From Lachnospiraceae bacterium (lineage in GTDB: Bacteria > Bacillota > Clostridia > Lachnospirales > Lachnospiraceae): 50,267 nucleotides of DNA. Positions 40,574 to 48,519 of the stretch are shown piece by piece (position 1 is the stretch's first letter; the number at the start of each line of letters is the position of its first letter). Below the pieces are notes generated by a model. That model worked only from the letters and a program-made list of their open reading frames with translations, ran no database searches and was not told the DNA's origin. Where the stretch lies: contig JAFLTA010000002.1 in the NCBI GenBank assembly GCA_022510685.1, forward strand, positions 31,752 to 82,018. The letters are read 5' to 3'. The position numbers were made by a program, and so were the translations under genes.

Positions 40574-42355
40574 ATGAGGAGATGTTTAGCAGGTTTTACG
40601 GCATTTATGCTTACCATAACGTCAGTGTTTTATGGGGGTGCTGTGGCAGATGCCGCAGGCTACCATGAATATGATGTGGAAAAATATATCATGTCGCAGC
40701 TTCCGGCAGCAAATATTCCGGGAGTGAGTATTTCTATTGTCAGTGACCAGAAAGAAATATACAGTGCAACATTTGGTGTGGATGGGGAGACGGCATCTGA
40801 TTATGTTCTCGGCAACCTGACCCAGTCTATTACGGCTTTGGCAGTTTTGCGCTTGGCAGAGGACGAGGAAATTGAGCTTGAGGATGATATATATGATTAT
40901 TTGCCTAAGTATAGTGCATTAAAGGGAACCACTATTGAGCAGCTCCTGCACCAGACGACAGGAATTACTAATGACACTACACTGGATAAGGTTACTATTA
41001 AAGGGATTTCCGGAGTATATCAGAATGCATATGTCAATTATAGTATTTTGGGGGAATTGATAGAAACAGTTTCCGGAGAAACTTATGAAGAATATATTAC
41101 AGAAAATATTTTGGACTCCTGTGAAATGAGTTCCACATATAGTTTGAGGCAAAATCCGGAGCTGCAGGGAGAATTGTCTCCGGCGTATCGGACCTATTTC
41201 GGATACCCGGTTGTGAAAAAATACAAATACGATGAAAATGATCCGTGGATTAGTGTTTCCTCCGGATATTTACTGTCAGATGTAAAGGACATGGGGAATT
41301 ATCTTCAGATGTATTTGAAGGAGGGTGATGAGGTCGTCCGTCCGGAGAGTATAGCCGGTGTATTGCAAAATACCGTGCCGATTACAGAACAAAGTAAAGA
41401 GGACAGTTTATATGGGACAACAGAATCCTACGGAATGGGATGGGTATCCACAGAATATAAAGGGGAGGAATTGTATTATCAATCTGGTGTATTAGAGGAT
41501 CAGATGACGATGATGTTCCTGATTCCTGACAAAAAAGTAGGTGTGGTTATGTTGTTTAACGGCGGGGATATGCTTGTCGGTAAGCAGCTTATGGAAACGG
41601 TATGTGTGGGCGTGACGGATATCATTTTGGGAGAGACTCCGAAGAAAGTGGATTCCAAAACGTATCTGTTACAGCATGGAATCATTGATTTAGTGCTTTT
41701 GATTGCTTTGCTGGGAGCATGTATGCCGTTTTTTCTCACAGGCGTATGGACAAAGAGAGCCAGTAGAGGGTTCCAACCGGTACGTTTAGTAAAAGATGTA
41801 CTGATTCAAATAGCACTTCCTACGGTGTTGCTATTATTCATTTCGAAAAATATGTATCCTTGGTCGCTGATGTTCCGAATCGTGCCGGATGTGAGCATGG
41901 TACTTTTTGCGGTGATTGTCATTTTATATCTTGGTGGATTATTAAAACTCATTCGCTCTGTTATATTAGTGGCGTTCTATAATCTGGATCCGGATGGTTT
42001 TAGGGAAAAAGTGGAACGGGAAGCGGAAGAAGATGAAATGGATGAGGAAGATGAACAGTATAAACCGGGAGAACTGGTGGAAATAGAACCGTTACAATAT
42101 GAGGAGCTGCCATCAAATTTGACACCGGAACAGCCGCAGGCTACAGGAGTGGCACCGGGACAGCCGCAAGCTACAGGAGTGACACCGGGACAACCGCAAG
42201 CTACAGGAGTGACACCGGGACAGCCGCAAGCTACAGGAGTGGCACCGGGACAGCCGCAGGCTACAGGAGTGGCACCGGGGCAGGCAGTACAACAGCCACA
42301 AAATAATCAGCAGCCGACTGTCTCACAGTCGGTTAATCAGCCGCCTGAGAAGTAG
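40574..42355 (+). CDS. Beta-lactamase-fold (class C/serine hydrolase) protein lacking catalytic residues
   Basis: This 593-residue protein begins with a signal peptide (residues 1-28), followed by a class C beta-lactamase-like domain (30-350), membrane helices in the region 375-470, an acidic segment and a C-terminal Pro/Gln/Ala/Thr/Gly repeat tail. The fold is recognised by LGNLTQSITALAVLRLAE, IEQLLHQTTGI, NYSILGELIE and GMGWVSTEY. However, the SxxK site is NxxQ (Asn81, Gln84), the YSN is NAY (151-153) and the HxG/KTG site is QSG (303-305). It is probably not a peptidase. GGAGG precedes the ATG. Confidence 0.85.
   Translation: MRRCLAGFTAFMLTITSVFYGGAVADAAGYHEYDVEKYIMSQLPAANIPGVSISIVSDQKEIYSATFGVDGETASDYVLGNLTQSITALAVLRLAEDEEIELEDDIYDYLPKYSALKGTTIEQLLHQTTGITNDTTLDKVTIKGISGVYQNAYVNYSILGELIETVSGETYEEYITENILDSCEMSSTYSLRQNPELQGELSPAYRTYFGYPVVKKYKYDENDPWISVSSGYLLSDVKDMGNYLQMYLKEGDEVVRPESIAGVLQNTVPITEQSKEDSLYGTTESYGMGWVSTEYKGEELYYQSGVLEDQMTMMFLIPDKKVGVVMLFNGGDMLVGKQLMETVCVGVTDIILGETPKKVDSKTYLLQHGIIDLVLLIALLGACMPFFLTGVWTKRASRGFQPVRLVKDVLIQIALPTVLLLFISKNMYPWSLMFRIVPDVSMVLFAVIVILYLGGLLKLIRSVILVAFYNLDPDGFREKVEREAEEDEMDEEDEQYKPGELVEIEPLQYEELPSNLTPEQPQATGVAPGQPQATGVTPGQPQATGVTPGQPQATGVAPGQPQATGVAPGQAVQQPQNNQQPTVSQSVNQPPEK
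42131..42280 (+). repeat. Five 30-bp tandem repeats in the C-terminal tail
   Basis: Five consecutive 30-base units begin CAGCCGCAGGCTACAGGAGT and end GGCACCGGGA, encoding QPQATGVAPG/QPQATGVTPG. Differences are few, so the array is recent or homogenised. It could vary in copy number between strains. Confidence 0.95.
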
Positions 42356-42378
42356 GTAGTAGATATAAGAGGCTTCAT

Positions 42379-42927
42379 ATGAAAAAAATATACTTTACCA
42401 GACATGGACAAACAATTTGGAATGTGGAAAACAAAATCTGCGGTGCAACGGATATTGCTTTGACGGATTTAGGGCATACCCAGGCAGAGGAATTGGGAAA
42501 ATACATTCTCGCACAGGGGATTTCCATTGATGAAATTCGCTATTCACCGTTAATGCGTGCAGCTGATACGGCAAAACATATTGCTGATATCACGGGGATT
42601 ACCTGTGTAGAGGAACCAAGGCTCAAGGAGCAGAATTTCGGAAAATACGAGTCGACACCCCGTAATGGAGAAGAATTTAAAGTTGCGAAACGGGAGTTTG
42701 TCAACCACTACGAAGGCGGGGAATCTATGCTGCAGTTGGCGCAGAGAGTGTATAATCTCTTAGATGAGCTGGCGGAGAGCGATAAAACCTATTTGCTGGT
42801 GGCGCATAACGGAATTTCCCGTGTGATGCAGTCCTACTTTTATGATATGAGCAATGAGGAGTATGCGGCATTTGGTATAGACAATTGCCGGATATTGACA
42901 TACGATTTTGATGAACGCAGATATTAG
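42379..42927 (+). CDS. Histidine phosphatase (phosphoglycerate mutase) family protein
   Basis: This 182-residue protein has the phosphohistidine motif TRHGQTIWN at residues 7-15. Catalytic partners follow in YSPLMRAADTAKHI (arginine), LKEQNFGKYE and LLVAHNGISR (second histidine). It belongs to the cobC/phosphoglycerate mutase branch, which includes small-molecule phosphatases as well as mutases; the substrate cannot be told. It starts 23 bp after the pseudo-beta-lactamase stop, with a weak AAGAGG site. Confidence 0.92.
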   Translation: MKKIYFTRHGQTIWNVENKICGATDIALTDLGHTQAEELGKYILAQGISIDEIRYSPLMRAADTAKHIADITGITCVEEPRLKEQNFGKYESTPRNGEEFKVAKREFVNHYEGGESMLQLAQRVYNLLDELAESDKTYLLVAHNGISRVMQSYFYDMSNEEYAAFGIDNCRILTYDFDERRY

Positions 42928-42979
42928 CGTGATGATAGCATTATCTTGTCGAACTTTCTGATTTATGCATTCTGATTTT

Positions 42980-44350
42980 TTAATATTGTATTCGAAGCCC
43001 TTTGGGATAGTGGTTTTTGAGCATACCTTGAGTTGCTTTTGCCCAGCCTAAAGGAAAGCCCTTATGACAGATGAGAGTCCAGCCGTGCATAGTTTCATGG
43101 GCAGACAGAGTCTCTCCATGGAGATATCGGAGAGCATCTTCTTCAGAGCATTCAATATGCTGAACGTTGTCGGGGTTAAGTGTCTTGGCGAAGGCGAGAG
43201 CCGGCTCAAATCGGTTTTTCTTTCTTGTTCCAAGATGCAAGCCGGGGCGTTCCAGTTTGATTCCCTTTACAGTTGGTATCCTTGACGGAAGGCGGTAAAG
43301 TTCATCGCCGAAAAATTCAAAGTAATCTGTTGACGCAATGGATAAATTTGTAAGATTGTCATTTATAAAGTCCCAAAAGATGGACATGTCTTCGGGGGCT
43401 TTTTTTCTATTTTTTGTATTCCCTTTTTCTTTATGTTTATGGGAAACAATCTGAGAAGTCCCTGCTTTACGGAGGCGAACTGCAAAATGTCCTTCACCTT
43501 CCAGTTTATGAGGGAAAAGACGCATTGTACCAGAGAGGGAACCGTTCGTAATTCCGCAACTGACAGGCAAAAAATCTTGCCATGGTTCTATAGAATATTC
43601 TTTATGAGTTTCCAGGAAATGTCGGATTTGGTCTTCGTTTTCCACGGGAGAAAAAGTACAGGTGGAATAAACCAGTACCCCACCCGGTTTTAACAGGGTA
43701 TCTGCCTGCTTCAGAATTGTTTCCTGGCGTTCTCTGCAGATTTCAACTTGTGTGGGAGACCATTCCGTGACAGCAGTTTTATCCTTGCGGAACATACCTT
43801 CGCCGGAGCAGGGGGCATCTACTAAAACTTTATCAAAGAACATGGGAAAAAGTGTTGCCATCCGATCGGGTGTTTCGTTGCAGACCAATACATTGGAAAT
43901 TCCCATACGTTCTATGTTTTGGGATAAAATTTTTGCCCTGTTCGGAATGATTTCATTAGCGACCAGCAGTCCGTCATCTTGTATGCGTCCGGCAATCTGG
44001 GTGCTCTTTCCACCGGGAGCGGCACATAAATCGCAGATAGTTTCGCCGGGAGCAGGGTCTAACAAAGACACTACGGACATAGCACTGGGTTCTTGGATAT
44101 AGTAGGCACCTGCTTCGTGTAGGGGATGCCTGCCGGGATGCTCCAGACTGTCTGCATAGAAACCTTCCGGTGCCCAGGGAATATTTCTCAAGGAAAAGGG
44201 AAGGACCGGGATGATTTCATCCGCAGTCCCCTTTAATAAATTGATTCGCAGTCCATAACAGACATCTGATTCGTAAGAGGAAACAAAGGCATCGTATTCT
44301 GTGCCGAGTTGCTCCTTCATACGCTCCAAAAAAGCTTCTGGTAAATTCAT
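42980..44350 (-). CDS. rRNA (cytosine-5) methyltransferase, RsmB/RsmF (NOL1/NOP2/sun) family
   Basis: This 456-residue protein has the SAM-binding motif DLCAAPGGKSTQIA. The catalytic pair is the two cysteines of the family, PCSGEGMFRKD and YSTCTFSPVENE. A C-terminal RNA-binding region follows, with PUA-like segments ending in LGWAKATQGMLKNHYPKGLR. Length and C-terminal extension fit RsmF-like enzymes, which methylate 16S rRNA cytosines. It is 10 bp downstream of the DUF4867 gene on the same strand, hence probably co-transcribed. Confidence 0.93.
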   Translation of the reverse strand: MNLPEAFLERMKEQLGTEYDAFVSSYESDVCYGLRINLLKGTADEIIPVLPFSLRNIPWAPEGFYADSLEHPGRHPLHEAGAYYIQEPSAMSVVSLLDPAPGETICDLCAAPGGKSTQIAGRIQDDGLLVANEIIPNRAKILSQNIERMGISNVLVCNETPDRMATLFPMFFDKVLVDAPCSGEGMFRKDKTAVTEWSPTQVEICRERQETILKQADTLLKPGGVLVYSTCTFSPVENEDQIRHFLETHKEYSIEPWQDFLPVSCGITNGSLSGTMRLFPHKLEGEGHFAVRLRKAGTSQIVSHKHKEKGNTKNRKKAPEDMSIFWDFINDNLTNLSIASTDYFEFFGDELYRLPSRIPTVKGIKLERPGLHLGTRKKNRFEPALAFAKTLNPDNVQHIECSEEDALRYLHGETLSAHETMHGWTLICHKGFPLGWAKATQGMLKNHYPKGLRIQY

Positions 44351-44360
44351 GAAATTTCTC

Positions 44361-44999
44361 CTAGATCAGATTTGCAATGTCTACGTTTTCTCCGGTGATA
44401 CCCACATGTGCACCTTCTGCAGCTTCGGAAGCATCCTTGTGCGCTACCAGCCATTTATTTCTTGCCCATAAAAGTTTGTCCTCGTCGTTTTTTACTGTGA
44501 GAGCAGGTTTCTCCTCATTGGTTCCCTTGGGAAGGACAATGACTACGCGGAATCCTTCGCCGCTTTTTGCGTTACATGGTGCATAGTGGAGTGTAGTGGC
44601 ATACAATTCCACGGCAGTTCCTTTCGGGCACAAGAATGCCTCTGTTTTCGAAGAATCAATACTGCCGTTCTTAATATCCTGTTGTCTGGCAACGAGAAGA
44701 ATCACATCATCGGCAGCGATGTCGATTTCACTGTCTCTGTGGTATTCAAAGCAGTTTAGTTTGGTGTTGGAACCGTTACAGTAGCCAATCTGTATCGGCA
44801 TACCGCCATAACAGTTTACCTGCAAATCCGTATAGGCAGAAGTGTCTTCTAACTCTTTGCAACTCGGAACATAAATTACAGAATCCGCCGGCTTATCGGT
44901 ATATTTTTCCAATGCTGCCAGAAGTTCATCGTAGTCATAGCCATCCACAATACGTCCATACACAGTGAATGCGTCATCTTTTACTGATTGAATTTTCAT
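44361..44999 (-). CDS. DUF4867 family protein
   Basis: This 212-residue protein matches the DUF4867 family by its start (MKIQSVKDDAFTVYGR), LDTSAY-like and GGMPIQIGYCNGSNTKLNCFEYHRDSEI segments, and the LYATTLHYAPCN and GFRVVIVLPKG strands that suggest a cupin-like beta barrel. It contains a conserved His-Glu pattern near FEYHRDSEIDIA that could bind metal; function is unknown. The start ATG 44999 is preceded by GGAGG at about 12 bases; an upstream in-frame ATG at 45023 gives 8 extra residues. It is upstream of the methyltransferase gene. Confidence 0.8.
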   Translation of the reverse strand: MKIQSVKDDAFTVYGRIVDGYDYDELLAALEKYTDKPADSVIYVPSCKELEDTSAYTDLQVNCYGGMPIQIGYCNGSNTKLNCFEYHRDSEIDIAADDVILLVARQQDIKNGSIDSSKTEAFLCPKGTAVELYATTLHYAPCNAKSGEGFRVVIVLPKGTNEEKPALTVKNDEDKLLWARNKWLVAHKDASEAAEGAHVGITGENVDIANLI

Positions 45000-45068
45000 A
45001 AATATGCATAACCTCCGTTTCATAAAATAGATAACATCAGTATAGCATATCAGGAAAGATTTGCCTAT

Positions 45069-45171
45069 TACAATTCACAGTTCGCTCCGCCTGTATTTAC
45101 AAAACCATCTTGTAAACTTCCAAAAACTGTGAGTTTTCGCTCTTTCCAACGTTATCAAAGTGTGTTATACT
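45069..45171 (+). promoter_or_regulatory. Structured spacer and promoter of the nitrilase gene
   Basis: CACAGTT (45076-45082) and AACTGTG enclose a TTTACAA-AACCATC-TTGTAAA hairpin. Downstream, TTTCCA (45143-45148), 17 bp and TATACT (45166-45171) could form a weak promoter, 57 bp upstream of the start codon. Confidence 0.45.
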
Positions 45172-45228
45172 GTGGTAGAAAAAGATTTTTCCATTGGCAT
45201 ACAATCGTCTTGAAGGAGGGGATGCGAT

Positions 45229-46026
45229 ATGCGGGTTGCATTGGGGCAGTTAGACATGGTATGGGAAGACCGTGATGCATCCATACAGCGTGCAGAACCG
45301 CTGATTGCCGAGGCGGCATCAGCTGACGCAGACATAATAATATTTCCTGAGATGAGTTTTACAGGGGTTTCTCTGAATATTGAAAAAGTGGCAGAACCTT
45401 TGGAACAATCCTCTACGATATCGCAGATGAAATCATTGGCGACACGCTATCAAATTGCGATTGGTTTTGGGTGGGCAGCCTCATCCGGTCAGGGGAGTGA
45501 CCTGGCGACCAACCGATTTACGATTATAGATAATACGGGTACAAAAATTGGTGAATACACGAAACTTCATCCGTTTACTTATGGGGGAGAATCGGAATGT
45601 TATGCCAAGGGAGATGAGATTGTAACTGTCCCGTTTTTGGGACGAAAGATAGGTTTATTTATATGTTATGATCTTCGTTTTCCTGAGATATTTCACATCG
45701 CTGCACGGGAAGCAGATATTATGTTTGTGATTGCCAACTGGCCTGAGATTCGCAGGGAGCATTGGCAGACGTTACTTCGTGCGCGCGCAATTGAAACGCA
45801 GTCATATGTAGTAGGTGTCAATTGTGTGGGAAGTCGTGATGGAAGTGCCTATTCGGGTGATAGTATGGCAGTGGACTCCATCGGAAATATACTGGGTGTC
45901 CTGTCCGGCAAAGAAGGTATATTGATTTGTGACTTGGATGACAGGGCATGGAATTTACGGAAAAAATTTTCTACCGCACGGGACAGGCGGGAAAAACTAT
46001 ACAGTTCCTATTTTGGTATGGGATAA
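45229..46026 (+). CDS. Carbon-nitrogen hydrolase (nitrilase superfamily)
   Basis: This 265-residue protein has the complete nitrilase triad: Glu41 (FPEMSFTG), Lys112 (YTKLHPF) and Cys146 (FICYDLRFPE). The pattern YTKLHPF with CYDLRFPEIF is like the omega-amidase/Nit2 type, which removes the amide from alpha-ketoglutaramate or ketosuccinamate; other amidases share it. GGAGGGGATGCGAT leads into ATG. It is 13 bp upstream of the TPR gene, so likely in one operon. Confidence 0.93.
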   Translation: MRVALGQLDMVWEDRDASIQRAEPLIAEAASADADIIIFPEMSFTGVSLNIEKVAEPLEQSSTISQMKSLATRYQIAIGFGWAASSGQGSDLATNRFTIIDNTGTKIGEYTKLHPFTYGGESECYAKGDEIVTVPFLGRKIGLFICYDLRFPEIFHIAAREADIMFVIANWPEIRREHWQTLLRARAIETQSYVVGVNCVGSRDGSAYSGDSMAVDSIGNILGVLSGKEGILICDLDDRAWNLRKKFSTARDRREKLYSSYFGMG

Positions 46027-46038
46027 TGGAGGGAAGCT

Positions 46039-48411
46039 ATGAGACAGTATGAAACGGCAATTCGAATTGCCCAGGTTCATCATCTGGCAGATGAGCGTAA
46101 GTACAAAAAGGCGTTGGCGGTGATTGAAACACTGGATATGCGTCAAGTGCGCAATGTCAGTGATTTGAAAGTGTTTGCGGAGGTCTATACCCGCACGGAG
46201 CAGTTTGAGGCAGCTAAGGCTACTTATTTGCGGATTTATAAAAAATCCCGTACAAGGCGGATTTTGTATCGCTTGATTTATCTGGCGATTCGTACCAATG
46301 AGTTAGATGAGGCAGAAAGTTTTTATAGAGAATTTTTGAAAATGAATCCTAATAATAGGGATTCTTTGATATTGCGTTATCGCATAGATAAAGCTTCCGG
46401 CGCGCCGATTGGGCAGTTGATTGATATCCTCAAGACTCTGAAAGACGAAGAGTATATTGAGGAATGGGCGTACGAACTGGCAAAGTTGTATCAACAGGCA
46501 GGGCGATATGTGGAATGTCGTGAGGAATGCGAAGACATAAAACTATGGTTCGGACAGGGAGAAATTGTTGAACGTGCTAAATTGTTGTTAGAGCATATTG
46601 ATGAGAAAAATCCGTTGCCATTTATGGATGATAAGGATTTTACAGAGAAAAAGGAGGAGCCGAATCCGGAGGACACCGGTTCTCTCCCGGATATCAATGA
46701 ATATTTGCAGAGAGATAACGAACATGAGATGAAATTGTTAAAGAAAGTGGATCCTGCAAAATTCGAGGAGACGATGGAAGATTATGTGCCGGAGAAATCA
46801 TCGGAAAAGGGAATGGCGTCGGATGATGAACCGATTCCTGATGAAATACCGGTGGCAGAGGACGTATTGGCTGTAAATGTTGTTGATGCGGTGACTCCCG
46901 AAAATAACCAACCATTACAAACTACGGATGAATTTGAAGACGATTACGATGAGAGACTTTTGGAGAATGATGATGCCGCATTGCCAAAGATGGCTATGGA
47001 TGGCATTCAGAAATTGTCGGGATTATTGTTTGGCGGCAAAAAAGAGGATGGTGAAGATGAAAATTCCGAGCAGACATCTTCGGGGCAGGACGGATTGGTC
47101 TTTGTGGAATCGTCTGACGGGCAGACAAAGGATAAAAATGCGTACAGTCAGATAAACCCGGACGATTATCCGCGCATTTCGCAGTCGGGGACAGGAATCA
47201 CTCAGGATTTAGCAGCGGAAATTTCTGCTATTTTTGAAGCGGAGCAGAGTGAGCAGCTTAAAGAGAAGGCTGTAACTGTATTTAATGAATTGCCAAACAA
47301 AACGAACGAAGTGGTGGAACGCTTGACAGAGGAAGCTGCAAAAACGCCTACCAAAGAGTATATTCCGATGGAGGCGAGAAGGGGTAGAGAGATGCCGATG
47401 GATGATGATATGGCAAAGACAATGGTAATACCGACATTAGATGTCCCGGAGTCGACACAGGCAGAGAATACAATGGTTGTTCAACCTAATATGCCGGATG
47501 CAGGAAATCAGCCGGTTGCTCCGCAAAATCCGGCAGAAGGTCAGCCGGGAGCGTCAGGAGAATTATCGGCGGAAGCGTTGTTGATGGAAGCATTGGAAGC
47601 AGAAGTGCAAGCGGTAGAGGCGCAGGCAGCGGTGCCATCTGATCAGGCAGTGGCAAATCAGGCGTCAGAGTTGCAGGCAGCGATGCAGGCACAGACGGTA
47701 GCAAATCAGCCGGCGCAGCAAGGGGCAGCAGTGCCGAATCAAGCGTCAGCACTGCAGGCAGCGATGCAGGCACAGGCGGCAGCAAATCAACCGGCGCAGC
47801 AGGGTGCAGCAATGTCAAATCAATCTGTCCCGCCACAACAGGAGGTATCTGCCGAAGTGGCATCGGAGCAGATGACGGCAGCGGTAGAGGAAGCTGCTCA
47901 GCCTGATCCGATGATTACTGAGTCTGCAACGGGAGAAATCCTTTTGGATAAAGATTTGCCTACCACAAGAGCGTTGCATCGTTCCTTTGCGGATATTTTG
48001 ATACTGATTGGCGGTGAATTGGATCCTTCTCACTTTGTACTTATGGGAGATGGGGATGAAAGAATCCTGGGAATATCCAAAAAAATTGCTACGGTAATGC
48101 GTGAAACCGGCTATCTCAGTACAGGACGGATTGCACGTATTGATGCAGAGCAGTTAAATCAAATGGATTTGGTTCAATTCAAGAGTCAGTTAAAGGGAAA
48201 TTGTCTGCTGGTAACCAGAGCGGCAGATTTACTGTTTCCTGCCATTACAAAAATTTTCTCCATTATGGATGAATACTATGGCGACTTTGCAGTAATTCTT
48301 TCCGATGAGGGAGCTACTTTGGATCAATTATTCCGTTTTGTACCGGCACTGGCGAGAAGATTTAAATACATTATTGATATTTCTCAGTATACCGAGCAGG
48401 ATTATAGATAA
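46039..48411 (+). CDS. TPR protein with degenerate AAA+ (CbxX/SpoVK-like) C-terminal domain
   Basis: This 790-residue protein has N-terminal tetratricopeptide-like helical repeats (about 1-195). An acidic linker follows, then an Ala/Gln/Pro-rich repeat stretch (about 490-615). The C-terminal domain (about 645-790) follows the CbxX/CfxQ (SpoVK) AAA+ pattern position by position: FVLMGDGDERILGISKKIA where the P-loop belongs, GNCLLVTRAADLL where Walker B belongs, and the conserved ending FRFVPALARRFKYIIDISQYT. The P-loop lysine (residues 670-677 read GDGDERIL) and Walker B acids (LVTR, 724-727) are missing, so ATP hydrolysis is unlikely. It is in an operon with the nitrilase; function unknown. 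Confidence 0.8.
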   Translation: MRQYETAIRIAQVHHLADERKYKKALAVIETLDMRQVRNVSDLKVFAEVYTRTEQFEAAKATYLRIYKKSRTRRILYRLIYLAIRTNELDEAESFYREFLKMNPNNRDSLILRYRIDKASGAPIGQLIDILKTLKDEEYIEEWAYELAKLYQQAGRYVECREECEDIKLWFGQGEIVERAKLLLEHIDEKNPLPFMDDKDFTEKKEEPNPEDTGSLPDINEYLQRDNEHEMKLLKKVDPAKFEETMEDYVPEKSSEKGMASDDEPIPDEIPVAEDVLAVNVVDAVTPENNQPLQTTDEFEDDYDERLLENDDAALPKMAMDGIQKLSGLLFGGKKEDGEDENSEQTSSGQDGLVFVESSDGQTKDKNAYSQINPDDYPRISQSGTGITQDLAAEISAIFEAEQSEQLKEKAVTVFNELPNKTNEVVERLTEEAAKTPTKEYIPMEARRGREMPMDDDMAKTMVIPTLDVPESTQAENTMVVQPNMPDAGNQPVAPQNPAEGQPGASGELSAEALLMEALEAEVQAVEAQAAVPSDQAVANQASELQAAMQAQTVANQPAQQGAAVPNQASALQAAMQAQAAANQPAQQGAAMSNQSVPPQQEVSAEVASEQMTAAVEEAAQPDPMITESATGEILLDKDLPTTRALHRSFADILILIGGELDPSHFVLMGDGDERILGISKKIATVMRETGYLSTGRIARIDAEQLNQMDLVQFKSQLKGNCLLVTRAADLLFPAITKIFSIMDEYYGDFAVILSDEGATLDQLFRFVPALARRFKYIIDISQYTEQDYR
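47662..47823 (+). repeat. Two 81-bp tandem repeats in the TPR gene
   Basis: The unit beginning GCGTCAGAGTTGCAGGCAGC (47662-47742) repeats with few changes at 47743-47823, encoding QAAMQAQxxANQPAQQGAAxxN. It forms an extended linker in the protein. Confidence 0.9.
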
Positions 48412-48414
48412 TAC

Positions 48415-48519
48415 ATGACGAGTGGTCAGTCAGGATAACCGTGCATGCTTAAACAGGGTTTAAATTGGCGACGTTATCCGGTCTGGTCACTCGTATTTTT
48501 AAGAGGGAGGTGTAAACAT
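48415..48519 (+). other. Leader repeat element, copy D (upstream of the pyrophosphatase)
   Basis: The spacer folds as nested stems: ACGAGTGGTCAG (48418-48429) with CTGGTCACTCGT (48483-48494), and GGATAAC (48433-48439) with GTTATCC (48474-48480). The loop contains CTTAAACAGGGTTTAAATTG (48448-48467). The centre matches copies A, B and C. Confidence 0.5.

Noticed and set aside
42113-42301. Minus-strand frame with cysteine/arginine repeats opposite the PQATG array
   Set aside because: It reflects only the tandem repeat read in reverse.
48440-48480. c-di-GMP-II riboswitch in the pyrophosphatase leader
   Set aside because: The centre GGGTTTAAATTGG is identical to the conserved core I recall for c-di-GMP-II, but the required upstream GAAA/AUGA region and the downstream pairing strand (GTAGTGCAACCGACC-like) are absent. 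The same core varies in the three other copies. A covariance search is still needed.
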